A DNA stretch of 64,000 bases from Paracidovorax wautersii (GCF_031453675.1 NZ_JAVIZX010000001.1:1753501-1817500); one strand, 5' to 3'. Positions 23,553-32,630 are shown, counted from the first letter of the stretch. Translations and numbers: made by a program. Notes: generated by a model not told the origin, from the sequence alone.

Positions 23553-25232
23553 ATGAACGAACGCCCGTGGCTGGGTGCCTATCCGCAAGGGGTGCCGGCC
23601 GACATCGATACGACGCAGTACCCCTCCCTGGTCGCGTTGATGGAAGAAGCCTTCCGCAAGTATGCGGACCGCGTCGCCTACAGCTTCATGGGCAAGGACG
23701 TGAGCTACGCCGAGACCGACGCGCAAAGCCGCGATCTGGCCGCCTACCTGCAGGGATTGGGTCTGGCCCGGGGCGACCGCGTGGCCATCATGATGCCCAA
23801 CGTGCCCCAGTACCCGGTGGCCGTGGCCGCCATCCTGCGGGCCGGCCTGGTCGTGGTGAACGTGAATCCGCTGTACACGCCGCGTGAACTGGAACACCAG
23901 CTCAAGGACTCCGGCGCCAAAGCCATCGTCATCATCGAGAACTTCGCGCATACGCTGCAGGCCTGCATCGCGCAGACGCAAGTGCAGCACGTGGTGCTGG
24001 CCACCATGGGCGATCGCCTGGGTTTCCTTAAGGGCCTGGTGGTCAACTACGTGGTGCGCAAGGTCAAGAAGCTGGTGCCCCCGTTCCAGCTGCCCGGCGC
24101 GGTGCGCTTCAACGAAGCGCTGTCGCGCGGTGCGGGCGCAACGCTCAAGGCGCCCGAGATCCACCCCGACGACGTGGCGCTGCTGCAGTACACCGGCGGC
24201 ACCACGGGTGTCTCCAAGGGCGCGGTGCTCCTGCACCGCAACGTGATTGCCAACGTACTGCAGTCCGAGGCCTGGAACCAGCCGGCCATGAACAAGGTGC
24301 CGGCCGGCGAGCAGCCCACCAGCGTGTGCGCGCTGCCGCTGTACCACATCTTCGCCTTTACGGTGAACATGATGCTGTCCATGCGCACGGGCGGCAAGAC
24401 CATCCTCATCCCCAACCCGCGCGATCTGGCCGGGGTGCTCAAGGAGCTTTCCAAGCACACCTTCCACAGCTTTCCGGCGGTCAACACGCTGTTCAACGGC
24501 CTGGCCAACCATCCCGATTTCAACACCGTGAACTGGAAGAACCTGGTGGTGTCGGTGGGGGGCGGCATGGCGGTGCAGGGCGCCGTGGCCAAGCTCTGGC
24601 TCGAAAAGACCGGCTGCCCCATCTGCGAGGGCTACGGCCTGTCGGAGACCAGCCCCTCGGCCAGCTGCAACCCCGTGGGATCGAAGGAGTTCACGGGCAC
24701 CATCGGCGTGCCGCTTCCAAGCACCTGGATGAAGCTCATCGACGACGAGGGCCGCGACGTGACCGCCGTTGGTCAGACCGGCGAGATCGTCATCAAGGGA
24801 CCGCAGGTGATGGCCGGCTACTGGCAGCGCCCGGACGAGACGGCCAAGGTCATGACGGACGACGGCTACTTCAAGTCCGGCGACATCGGCGTGATGGACG
24901 AGCGCGGCTACTTCAAGATCGTGGACCGCAAGAAGGACATGGTGCTGGTCAGCGGCTTCAACGTGTACCCGAACGAGGTCGAGGACGTCGTCGCCACGCT
25001 GCCCGGCGTGATGGAGTGCGCGGTGGTGGGCGTTCCGGACGAGAAGACCGGCGAAGCCGTCAAGCTCGTCATCGTCAAGAGGGACCCCAACCTGACCGAA
25101 GCCCAGGTGCGCGAGTTCTGCCACGACAATCTCACGGGCTACAAGCGCCCGCGCGTGATCGAGTTCCGCACCGACCTGCCCAAGACACCGGTAGGCAAGA
25201 TCCTGCGGCGCGAGCTGCGCGACAAGAAGTGA
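23553..25232 (+). CDS. fadD: Long-chain-fatty-acid--CoA ligase
   Basis: Activates long-chain fatty acids to acyl-CoA with ATP, the entry step to beta-oxidation and fatty-acid uptake. The 559 aa product starts MNERPWLGAYPQGVPADID. It has the AMP-binding motif LLQYTGGTTGVSKGAVL near residue 210, the YGLSETSPSASCNPVG motif near 365, YFKSGDIGVMDERGYFKIVD and the C-terminal LPKTPVGKILRREL with the catalytic Lys. A GGAGAG ribosome-binding site precedes the ATG. It is followed, with a GTGA overlap, by an unrelated RCC1-repeat gene. Confidence 0.95.
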   Translation: MNERPWLGAYPQGVPADIDTTQYPSLVALMEEAFRKYADRVAYSFMGKDVSYAETDAQSRDLAAYLQGLGLARGDRVAIMMPNVPQYPVAVAAILRAGLVVVNVNPLYTPRELEHQLKDSGAKAIVIIENFAHTLQACIAQTQVQHVVLATMGDRLGFLKGLVVNYVVRKVKKLVPPFQLPGAVRFNEALSRGAGATLKAPEIHPDDVALLQYTGGTTGVSKGAVLLHRNVIANVLQSEAWNQPAMNKVPAGEQPTSVCALPLYHIFAFTVNMMLSMRTGGKTILIPNPRDLAGVLKELSKHTFHSFPAVNTLFNGLANHPDFNTVNWKNLVVSVGGGMAVQGAVAKLWLEKTGCPICEGYGLSETSPSASCNPVGSKEFTGTIGVPLPSTWMKLIDDEGRDVTAVGQTGEIVIKGPQVMAGYWQRPDETAKVMTDDGYFKSGDIGVMDERGYFKIVDRKKDMVLVSGFNVYPNEVEDVVATLPGVMECAVVGVPDEKTGEAVKLVIVKRDPNLTEAQVREFCHDNLTGYKRPRVIEFRTDLPKTPVGKILRRELRDKK

Positions 25233-26554
25233 CCGAGGGCGCAGCCCCGGCGCAGCGCGGGCGGCTGTGGGCCTGGGGGGCCAACCACCTCGGGCAGGTG
25301 GGGGCTGGCCCCGGTGACGACCAACTCGTACCCGTGCCGGTGCCCGGTATGCCGCTGGTGCGGGCCGTGTGCGCCAATGCATCCGCGGTGCTGGCACTGG
25401 ATGGCGACGGGCGTGTCTGGAGCTGGGGTTGGAACACCTGCGACATGCTCGGGCGGGGCCGCCCTGCGGACGAAAAGGCCTATTGGCTGCCTACCGTGCT
25501 GCGTGACCAGGGACATCGCAACCTGGACCCGGCGGGCAATCCCCCCGAGCCAGGCATGGTGCCCGCAGGCAATCCCGATGACGACGCAGACGCCGACGCT
25601 GCGTTCGACGCCGAACTCAAGGCGCTGCTGGCCAGCATGCCGGTGAACGTCTCGCCTGCTCCCGTGATGGAGGGCGTGTGCCCGCCGGGGCTGGTGCCGG
25701 GACTTCCGGCGGTGAGGCAGATCGCGATGGGCGCCGAAAACGGCTTCGCCCTGGACGAACAGGGCGCCGTCTGGGCCTGGGGCGCGGGCGGATGCATGGG
25801 CATTCCCCTGTCCAGGAGCCTGGCGCGGCCGCCTCCGGCGCTTACGCCCGTGCGGGTGGCCGGCCTGCCGCCGGTGGCGGCCATTGCCGCCCATCCTGCA
25901 GGGGGCACCGTCTACGCCCTCGATGCCGATGGCGTCGTGTGGTCCTGGGGCCATGGCTACGAGGGTGAACTGGGGCAGGGCAAGCGGCGCACGGACCCGG
26001 TGCCAGCGCCCATCGCCGGGCTGGCGCCGGTACGCTCCGTCCATGCCCTGGACTTCTCCGCGCTGGCCGTGCTTGCCGACGGCCGGGTGCTGGGCTGGGG
26101 GTCGGCCGAAAACGGGGTCGGCTTCGAGGCTGCGCGCAATAACACATGGCGCGTGCCTGCGCCCGTCCCTGTCCAAGGTCTCGCGGGCCCTGTGCGCGCC
26201 CTTTGGACGGGTTACGGTTTGGCGGTCTATCGGCTGGAGGATGGCTCGACCTGGGTGTGTGGCGCCGGCTTGCGTGGCATGTACCGAGGGGATTGGAACG
26301 ACCCGCCCCGGGTGCCGCGCCGGCAACCGGAGCTGGACCCGTTCGTGGATTTCTTTCTTTGCGACAGCCATGGTTTTGCTCTGGACGCTGCAGGCGCGCT
26401 GCACGGTTTCGGCCGCGTCGAATCCGGCGCGCTGGGGCAGGGTGAGTGCGAGGTGGATGTGCTGCGCGACTGGGGGCCGATCACCATGCCGCAGCCAGTG
26501 CGCACCATGGCAGCCGCAGGTCACCACAGTCTTGCGGTCTGTGCGGCGGGATAA
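25229..26554 (+). CDS. RCC1-repeat (beta-propeller) protein
   Basis: A 441 aa protein made of RCC1-type repeats, the seven-bladed propeller first known from the eukaryotic regulator of chromosome condensation. Repeat signatures recur along the chain: LWAWGANHLGQVG, VLALDGDGRVWSWGWNTCDM, FALDEQGAVWAWGAGGCM, ALDADGVVWSWGHGYEGELG, AVLADGRVLGWGSAENG and FALDAAGALHGFGRVES. There is no signal peptide. The start is inferred to be the GTG at 25229 that overlaps the fadD stop, since the frame is open from there and no good ATG lies nearby. Function is unknown; bacterial members often mediate protein binding. Its coupling to fadD is unexpected. Confidence 0.82.
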   Translation: MTEGAAPAQRGRLWAWGANHLGQVGAGPGDDQLVPVPVPGMPLVRAVCANASAVLALDGDGRVWSWGWNTCDMLGRGRPADEKAYWLPTVLRDQGHRNLDPAGNPPEPGMVPAGNPDDDADADAAFDAELKALLASMPVNVSPAPVMEGVCPPGLVPGLPAVRQIAMGAENGFALDEQGAVWAWGAGGCMGIPLSRSLARPPPALTPVRVAGLPPVAAIAAHPAGGTVYALDADGVVWSWGHGYEGELGQGKRRTDPVPAPIAGLAPVRSVHALDFSALAVLADGRVLGWGSAENGVGFEAARNNTWRVPAPVPVQGLAGPVRALWTGYGLAVYRLEDGSTWVCGAGLRGMYRGDWNDPPRVPRRQPELDPFVDFFLCDSHGFALDAAGALHGFGRVESGALGQGECEVDVLRDWGPITMPQPVRTMAAAGHHSLAVCAAG

Positions 26555-26656
26555 TCCCCGCCGCGCCGTCACCCCTGGCCGCGGGCGCTTGCTGCGCGGC
26601 GTGCGGTGTTCTCCCGCGCCCATCCTTCCCCACCCGTTGCTCGACTCCTTCACTCC

Positions 26657-27415
26657 ATGACCACCGCCATCCTCAGCGCCCTCCCAGAAGAACAGGCCGG
26701 GCTGGTCCACGCGCTCGCGCACCCGCAGCGCATCACCCACGCGGGCCGCGCGTTCTGGCGCGGCGAACTGCACGGCCGCTCCGTGGTGCTGGCCCTTTCG
26801 GGGATCGGCAAGGTGGCCGCAGCCACCACGGCTACGGCGCTGATCGAGCGCTTCGGCGTGGCGCGCATCGTCTTCACCGGCGTGGCCGGCGGCGTGGGCG
26901 ATGGCGTGCAGGTGGGCGACGTGGTGGTCGCGCACGACTACCTGCAGCACGACATGGATGCCTCCCCGTTGTTCCCGCGCTGGGAGCTGCCCGGCTACGG
27001 CCGCACGCGCCTGGCCTGCGATGCGCAGGTGACGGACCTGTTGTCGCGGGCCGTGGACAGCTGCCTGCTCGACCTGGGCACCGGCGCTCTGGCGGCGCTG
27101 GGTGGCGCGCCTGCGGGTGCGCCCCGGCGGCATACCGGGCTGGTCGCCAGCGGGGATTGGTTCGTATCCACGGCCACCGGCGCCCGCGCCCTGCGGGAAG
27201 CCCTGCGCGCCGCCGACCACGTCGTGCTGGCCGTGGAGATGGAGGGCGCCGCCGTCGCCCAGGTCTGCGCGGATTACGGCATTCCCTTCGGCGCCGTGCG
27301 CACGGTGTCGGACCGCGCAGACGATGCCGCCCACGTGGACTTCACCCGGTTCGTCGAGACCGTGGCCGCCCGCTATGCGGACCACATCGTGGACCGTTTC
27401 ATGCGAATGCTATGA
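26657..27415 (+). CDS. mtnN: 5'-methylthioadenosine/S-adenosylhomocysteine nucleosidase
   Basis: Cleaves methylthioadenosine (by-product of spermidine synthesis) and S-adenosylhomocysteine to adenine and a sugar, feeding methionine salvage. The 252 aa product has the family opening TTAILSALPEEQAGLVHAL, the GIGKVAAATTATALIERF motif, VFTGVAGGVGDGVQVGDVVV, the nucleoside-binding VEMEGAAVAQVC and the Ser-Asp pair in VRTVSDRADD with the catalytic Asp. It is a little longer than the E. coli enzyme (232 aa), with an insertion near residues 140-165. Its last codons and stop run into a copy of the dispersed repeat. It may serve the polyamine route started by speD. Confidence 0.9.
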   Translation: MTTAILSALPEEQAGLVHALAHPQRITHAGRAFWRGELHGRSVVLALSGIGKVAAATTATALIERFGVARIVFTGVAGGVGDGVQVGDVVVAHDYLQHDMDASPLFPRWELPGYGRTRLACDAQVTDLLSRAVDSCLLDLGTGALAALGGAPAGAPRRHTGLVASGDWFVSTATGARALREALRAADHVVLAVEMEGAAVAQVCADYGIPFGAVRTVSDRADDAAHVDFTRFVETVAARYADHIVDRFMRML

Positions 27416-27470
27416 TTTAAATAGCTTTAAGCGCTTGTGGAATAAGCGCTGCAGGCCTATTTGGCATGAA
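27412..27470 (+). repeat. Dispersed repeat at 3' end of mtnN
   Basis: ATAGCTTTAAGCGCTTGTGG, followed by AATAAGCGCTGCAGGCC, matches the repeat family. A perfect AGCGCTT / AAGCGCT hairpin surrounds a 7-base loop. The mtnN TGA (27413-27415) lies at its left edge. Confidence 0.75.
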
Positions 27471-27818
27471 ATCTCTGCCCGGGGCCGTTGCTGTGGCGCC
27501 TGCGGCTCCGCACGGGCCCCAGCCAGCCAGCAGACGCCACGGGCGCGGCTGGCCGGTTGGTCGGCGTCGCTTCCGTCCGGGCCAAGTGCCCATATGTCAG
27601 GGGCGATCGCTGAAAGCAGCGGTGGCCGCGTGCCGCTCCAATAGGCCGCTCGGACACCTGCCGGGGTGGTTGCAGCACCTCGGCCGTCGGGTGAGCGCGC
27701 TCCGCGTTTGCCGACACCACGCCCACCGCGGCCTGTGGTGTTGCGCCCCCTGGCGGGCAGGTGCCCGCTGCATCGTCTTGCCGGACCGGGCAGGCTGAGC
27801 GCGGCACCGCTTTCAGGG
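27471..27818. other. Gene-free stretch between mtnN and corA
   Basis: Convergent intergenic DNA of about 350 bp. It has open frames on both strands, but their translations are rich in Arg, Pro, Ala and Cys without any family pattern, so I do not call a gene. There is no clear terminator apart from the repeat hairpin at its left edge. Confidence 0.5.
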
Positions 27819-28805
27819 TTACTTCAACCAGCCCCGCTTGCGGAAGTACCACATCGGTCCCAGGGCGCTGGCCACCATCAGGGCCAGCGCATACGGGTAG
27901 CCCAGGGACCAGTCCAGCTCGGGCATGAACTTGAAGTTCATGCCGTAGACGCTGGCGATCAGCGTGGGCGGCAGCAGCGCCACGCTGGCCACCGAGAAGA
28001 TCTTGATGATCTTGTTCTGGTTGATGTTGATGAAGCCGACCGTGGCGTCCATCAGGAAGTTGATCTTGTCGAAGAGAAACGCCGTGTGGTTGTCCAGCGA
28101 TTCGATGTCGCGCAGGATCTGGCGTGCCTCCTCGAACTGCTCTGCATTCAGCATCTTGCTGCGCATCATGAAGCTCACCGCGCGGCGCGTGTCCATGACG
28201 TTGCGGCGGATGCGCCCGTTCAAGTCTTCCTGGCGCGCGATGGCGCTCAGCACCTCGCCGGCGCGCGCATCGGTCACGTCGCCCGACAGCACCTGCGTGC
28301 TGACCTTCTCCAGCTCGTCGTAGATGTTCTCGAGCGTGTCGGCCGAGTATTCGGCATCGGCGTCGAACAGCTTGAGCAGCACTTCCTTGGCGTCCTCGAT
28401 CAGGCCGGGCGCGCGGCGCGCACGCAGGCGCAGCAGGCGGAAGACGGGCACGTCCTCGTCGTGGATGGAGAACAGCACGCCCTTGCTCTTGAGCGTGTCG
28501 TTCACCAGGTTCAGGATGAAGGCCACGCGCACGGAGCGCGGCTGCTCGTCGTCGTCGATCAGAAAGTCGCTGCGGATGTGCAGCTCGCCGTTGTCTTCTT
28601 CGTAGAAGCGGGCGGATTCCTCGATGTCCTCGTCCATCGCATCCTCGGGGATGGACAGGCCGTAGTGCTGCTTGATCCAGCGCTTTTCTTCGAGCGAGGG
28701 GGATTCGAGGTCCACCCAGATGGGCTGGAACCGCGCGAGTTCTTCCAGGGAATCGATTTCTTCCTGGACCAGCCGGCCATTGGCCAGCGTAAAGATGTTG
28801 AGCAT
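27819..28805 (-). CDS. corA: CorA magnesium/cobalt transporter
   Basis: Inner-membrane pentameric channel for Mg2+ (and Co2+). The 328 aa product has a long acidic and helical cytoplasmic domain (about 1-265, with the coiled-coil stretch EEARQILRDIESLDNHTAFL). The two C-terminal membrane helices carry the essential YGMNFKFMPE motif (GMN) at the end of TM1, before TM2 (YALALMVASALGPMWYF) and a basic tail. Length and motif are typical. It stands alone, convergent with mtnN. The leader (28806-28930) is not obviously structured like a Mg2+ riboswitch. Confidence 0.95.
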   Translation of the reverse strand: MLNIFTLANGRLVQEEIDSLEELARFQPIWVDLESPSLEEKRWIKQHYGLSIPEDAMDEDIEESARFYEEDNGELHIRSDFLIDDDEQPRSVRVAFILNLVNDTLKSKGVLFSIHDEDVPVFRLLRLRARRAPGLIEDAKEVLLKLFDADAEYSADTLENIYDELEKVSTQVLSGDVTDARAGEVLSAIARQEDLNGRIRRNVMDTRRAVSFMMRSKMLNAEQFEEARQILRDIESLDNHTAFLFDKINFLMDATVGFININQNKIIKIFSVASVALLPPTLIASVYGMNFKFMPELDWSLGYPYALALMVASALGPMWYFRKRGWLK

Positions 28806-28991
28806 GGGCTCACTCCCGGTATGTGTGCGTCGTCTGCGAGGGGGCGGGGGGCGCTTTCAACCCGCGGCAGTCGGCGGCCGGGAGCTGAAAGCTACCAACT
28901 GGGGTAGGTTTCCACGGAGCTGTCTCCAAAAAATTGCAAGCGGCGGATTATGGCACCGCCCTGTGTCCGGCGCTGCCGGTCGCAGCCCGGC

Positions 28992-29828
28992 TCAGGCCGT
29001 GCCGGCGGCGCTGCGCACGAGCGCCAGCGCGCGGCACAGATCGGCCCAGGCGGCCGCCTTGGCATCGGGCGCGCGCAGCAGGTAGGCCGGGTCATAGCTC
29101 ACCACGGCGGGCACGGCCGTGCCGTCCGGCGCGGTGATCTGGTGCACACCGGCGCGCAGCCGGCCCAGGGGTTCGCGGCTGCCCAGCACGGCGCGCGCCG
29201 CGCCCAGCCCCAGCAGCAGCACCATCGCCGGCCGTGCCGTCGCCAGGGTGTGCGCCAGCGCAGCGGCGGGCTCGGCACCCGCGGCGGCGCTGCTGCCGGG
29301 CTGCGGGCGCTCCAGCGTGGCCACCAGCGTGCGCGGATGGCGGTGCAGGCGCATGGCGCGCAGCATGTTGTCCAGCAGCTTGCCGGCGTCCCCGGCCAGG
29401 GGCTCGGCGGGCGTGGCGCTTTCCAGCACCACCAGCCAGCCCGCGCCCAGTTCGGCGGGCGTGCCGGCCGGGTCTGCGGACGGGTAGACCGCCACGGAGG
29501 AATGGAGCACCAGGTGCAGAGGTGCCGCTGACGCGACGCCGGTGCCTGCCGGTGCCGCCGCGGGCGTGTGTGCGGCTGCCGGGACCTGTGCCGGCCGGGG
29601 CTTTGCGGCTGCCGGCATGGCGGCGGGTTTCGGCGCCCCTCCGGGAGCGGTGGGTGGTTCCGCCGCGCGGGCGGTGGTCGGTGCCCCAGGGGCTGCCATC
29701 GCCGCGGCTGCAGGTGACGCCGCTACGGGTGCAGAGGAGGGGGGCGTTTCGCGGGCCACAGGCGCCCAGACGGAGATGCCCATCTCCTGCAGCATGGCGC
29801 GCTGGCGCGGGTCGAGGTCCAGGCTCAT
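28992..29828 (-). CDS. Uracil-DNA-glycosylase-like protein, degenerate active site
   Basis: A 278 aa protein at the position often taken by a family 4-type uracil-DNA glycosylase next to rimI and tsaB in Burkholderiales. A low-complexity Ala/Pro linker (about 25-100) joins a short N-terminal segment (LDPRQRAMLQEMGISVWAP) to a UDG-like fold: LAGDAGKLLDNMLRAMRLHR, VLLLGLGAARAVLG and YDPAYLLRAPDAKAAAWADL. Key features are missing. The GEAPG motif reads LESATPAEP, the HPAYLLR histidine is Asp, and only one Cys remains where four normally bind an iron-sulphur cluster. It probably lacks glycosylase activity. It overlaps rimI. Confidence 0.7.
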   Translation of the reverse strand: MSLDLDPRQRAMLQEMGISVWAPVARETPPSSAPVAASPAAAAMAAPGAPTTARAAEPPTAPGGAPKPAAMPAAAKPRPAQVPAAAHTPAAAPAGTGVASAAPLHLVLHSSVAVYPSADPAGTPAELGAGWLVVLESATPAEPLAGDAGKLLDNMLRAMRLHRHPRTLVATLERPQPGSSAAAGAEPAAALAHTLATARPAMVLLLGLGAARAVLGSREPLGRLRAGVHQITAPDGTAVPAVVSYDPAYLLRAPDAKAAAWADLCRALALVRSAAGTA

Positions 29829-30301
29829 AGCTTCAGGCTCATCACGATGGCATCCTCGCGCTCGCCGTCCAGCGCCGGGTAGTAGCGCTTGCGCTCGCCG
29901 ACGACGCGATAGCCATGGGTTTCATAGATCTGGCGCGCGCGCTGGTTGCTCACGCGCACCTCCAGCCACAGCCACTCGGCCCGCTGGCCGCGCGCCCACA
30001 GCGCGAGGGCGTCCAGCATCAGGTGCGCCCAGCCCTGGCGCTGGTAGGCCAGCGCCACGGTGATGTTGAGCAGGTGCACTTCGTCCACGCCTTTCATGGC
30101 GACGAAATAGCCGATCAGTTCGTCCTGCGCCATCAGCAGCTGGGCTTCGTAGCCCGCGGCCAGGGCGTCGATGAAGTTGCCCCGCGTCCAGGGGTGGGTG
30201 TAGGCACTCTCCTCCACCTGCAGCAGCATGTCCAGGCGCGGCAGGGACAGCGGCTCGAAACGGGCCTCTGCAACGGCGGTGGACTGGGGCAAGGCGCTCA
30301 T
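29825..30301 (-). CDS. rimI: Ribosomal-protein-alanine N-acetyltransferase
   Basis: GNAT-family acetyltransferase that acetylates the N-terminus of ribosomal protein S18. The 158 aa product shows the GNAT core: AYTHPWTRGNFIDALAAGYE, HLLNITVALAYQRQGWAHLM (acetyl-CoA pyrophosphate loop), WLWLEVRVSNQRARQIYETH and GYRVVGERKRYYPA. It sits between tsaB and the UDG-like gene with 4 bp ATGA-type overlaps on both sides, the usual tsaB-rimI pairing. Confidence 0.93.
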   Translation of the reverse strand: MSALPQSTAVAEARFEPLSLPRLDMLLQVEESAYTHPWTRGNFIDALAAGYEAQLLMAQDELIGYFVAMKGVDEVHLLNITVALAYQRQGWAHLMLDALALWARGQRAEWLWLEVRVSNQRARQIYETHGYRVVGERKRYYPALDGEREDAIVMSLKL

Positions 30302-31011
30302 GGCGTGGCGGGGAGGGCGGCCGCCCGGCGAGCGGCTTCGCGCTCGGCGGTGGTCTGCGCCACTTTATCGCGGATGTAGCGGGGCAGGGCGGCTGGGGCC
30401 GGCACGGCGGCGCCGGCGGCCAGCAGCGCCGGTGCCAGGCGCAGCAGCGCGGCGGCCGTGGGCAGGGCGTGCACGTGCGGGGCGTCCGGTGCCAGCCGCT
30501 CTCCGTACGCGGCCTGGGCGTTGCCGGCCACGGTCCAGCCGGCGGGCACGGCGACGGATTCGGGGCGGCCGAGTTCGAAGTCCGCCGGAACGGACCAGGA
30601 GCCGCTGTCCTGCCACTCGAACGGGGCCCAGTAGACCTCGTCCATGCGCGCGTCCAGCGTGGCCACCACGCGCGTGCAGCCGTGGGCGGCGCGGGCCTGC
30701 TCGGCCACGGCCAGCAGGGTGTCGACCGGCAGCACGGGTACGCCGCGGCCGGCGCGGGCGCCGAAGGCCAGGCCCTGCGCCACGGCGCAGGCCGTGCGCA
30801 GCCCCGTGAACGAGCCCGGCCCCCGGCCGAAGACGATCGCGTCCAGCCCGTCGAAACCCAGGACCGCCTGGGCCATCAGCCCGCGGATGGCGGGGATCAG
30901 CCCGGTCGAGGCCTGCGCGCCGCCGGGCGCGCTGTGCTCCCACACCGCCTCGTCCCGCTGGACGGCGATGGAGAGGGTGTCGGTGCTGGTGTCGAAGGCA
31001 AGCAGGTGCAT
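30298..31011 (-). CDS. tsaB: tRNA threonylcarbamoyladenosine biosynthesis protein TsaB
   Basis: Partner of TsaD and TsaE in making the t6A modification at position 37 of ANN-decoding tRNAs. The 237 aa product opens with the ASKHA nucleotide-binding pattern LLAFDTSTDTLSIAVQ and has IVFGRGPGSFTGLRTACAVA, RVVATLDARMDEVYWAPFEW and a C-terminal LPRYIRDKVAQTTAER. It heads a tsaB-rimI-UDG-like operon. TsaC, which makes the threonylcarbamoyl-AMP donor, is at 35893 in the same window. Confidence 0.93.
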   Translation of the reverse strand: MHLLAFDTSTDTLSIAVQRDEAVWEHSAPGGAQASTGLIPAIRGLMAQAVLGFDGLDAIVFGRGPGSFTGLRTACAVAQGLAFGARAGRGVPVLPVDTLLAVAEQARAAHGCTRVVATLDARMDEVYWAPFEWQDSGSWSVPADFELGRPESVAVPAGWTVAGNAQAAYGERLAPDAPHVHALPTAAALLRLAPALLAAGAAVPAPAALPRYIRDKVAQTTAEREAARRAAALPATP

Positions 31012-31128
31012 GGAAGAGAGGAAGGCGGGGCGCCGTGGACAGGGCGGCTGGCCGGCCGGCGGAAGGCGAAGCAGGGATTATCGGCGCAGGCCCCGGGCGC
31101 GCGCGGGATGGGGCGATAGACTCGCCGG

Positions 31129-32614
31129 ATGAGTCCGCTTTCCCTGAAGAGCCGGGCGCGCGCCGGCCGCCGTGCCGTCCTGGCGGCCCTGGCGCTGGCC
31201 ATGGCCGCGCCCCTGGCCGCGCAGCCTGCAGCGGCTCCCGCCGCCCGCGTTGCTGCCGCCCCGTCGTCACCCCTGCCCCCTGCCGTGGAAGCTGCCCTGG
31301 CCCGCGCCCAGGTGCCGCGCGAGGCGCTGTCGGTGCTGGTGGCCGATGCCGAGGGCCGGCTGCCGCCGCGCCTGGCCTACCGCGCCGAGGTGGCGTCCAA
31401 CCCCGCGTCGGTGATGAAGCTGGTCACCACCTATGCCGCGCTGGACCTGCTGGGCCCCGCTTTCGTCTGGGAAACGCCGGTCTACCTGGACGCCAAGCCC
31501 CAGGGCGGCAGCCTGCAGGGCAACGTGTACATCAAGGGCCAGGGCGATCCGAAGCTGGTGGTCGAGCGCCTGTGGCTGCTGATGAAGCGGCTGCGGGCGC
31601 AGGGCGTGCAGGTGATCGTGGGCGACATCGTGCTCGACCGCACCGCCTTCCAGCTGCCCGAGCACGATGCCGCGCTGTTCGACGGCGAGCCGCTGCGGCC
31701 CTACAACGCCGCGCCCGATGCGCTGCTGCTCAACTTCAAGTCGGTCGCCATGACCTTCCTGCCCGAGCCGCAAAGCGGCGTGGCGCGCGTGGCCTACGAG
31801 CCGCCGCTGGCGCCCATGCAGCTGCAGGCGACGGTGCCGCTGGCGGCGCCGGGCACCGAGTGTGGCGATTGGCGTGGCGCCCTGAAAGCCGAACTGGGCG
31901 ACCCGGCCCGCATCGGCTTCCAGGGCGTGTACCCGGCGGCCTGCGGCGAGCGGCAATGGTCCGTGGCGCCGGCCGATCCGCGCGGCTATGCGGGCCCGTG
32001 CGGTGGAGGGCATGTGGCGCGAACTGGGCGGCAAGCTCACCGGCAGCGTGCGCGACGGCAAGGTGCCCGCGGGGCTGGCTCCGGCTTTCAGCACCACCTC
32101 GCCGTCGCTGGCGGAGGTGGTGCGCGACATCAACAAGTACAGCAACAACGTGATGACCCAGCAGGTCTTCCTCACGTTGGCGCTGCAGAAGACCGGCGTG
32201 GGCAGTTTCGAGGGCGCGCGCGACGTGCTCGGCCAGTGGTGGCGCCAGCGCTTCGGCCCGGCCGAGCCGCCGGTGGCCGACAACGGCGCGGGCCTGAGCC
32301 GCGGGGCGCGCATCAGCGCCCAGTCGCTCGCGCGCATGCTGCAGGTGGCGTGGGTGTCGCCGCTGATGCCCGAACTGGCAGCCTCGCTGCCCATCGCGGG
32401 CGTGGACGGCACGCTGCGGCGCACGCAAGGCCGCGCCACGGGCAGTGCCCACCTCAAGACCGGCACGCTGCGCGACGTGTCCGCCATGGCCGGCTATGTG
32501 CATGCGGCCAGCGGCCGGCGCTATGTCTTCGTGGCCATCGCCAACCATCCCAATGCACCGGCTGCCCGGCCGGCCATTGAGGCGCTGGTCGAATGGACCG
32601 CGCGAGATCAGTAA
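31129..32614 (+). pseudogene. dacB: D-alanyl-D-alanine carboxypeptidase/endopeptidase (PBP4), apparent frameshift
   Basis: Periplasmic low-molecular-weight penicillin-binding protein that trims or cleaves peptidoglycan cross-links. The first frame (31129 to about 31991) has a signal peptide and the SxxK motif in NPASVMKLVTTYAALDLLG. The second frame (to 32614) has the SxN motif in INKYSNNVMTQQ and the KTG motif in AHLKTGTLRDVSAMAGYV. Removing one G from the GGG at 31992-31994 joins them as PRGYAARAVEGMW and gives a normal 494 aa protein. As written, the catalytic motifs are in different frames, so a working enzyme would not be made. Sequencing error or real inactivation are both possible. Confidence 0.87.
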
Positions 32615-32630
32615 CCAATAGCACGCTTCA

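Noticed and set aside
27466..27798. Open frame of about 110 codons between mtnN and corA
   Set aside because: It has no ribosome-binding site or family pattern, and its composition (Arg, Pro, Cys, Trp) is that of random GC-rich DNA. It starts inside the repeat.
28806..28991. Mg2+ riboswitch in the corA leader
   Set aside because: I could not find the stems or conserved loops of the known Mg2+ leaders, and the leader is short.
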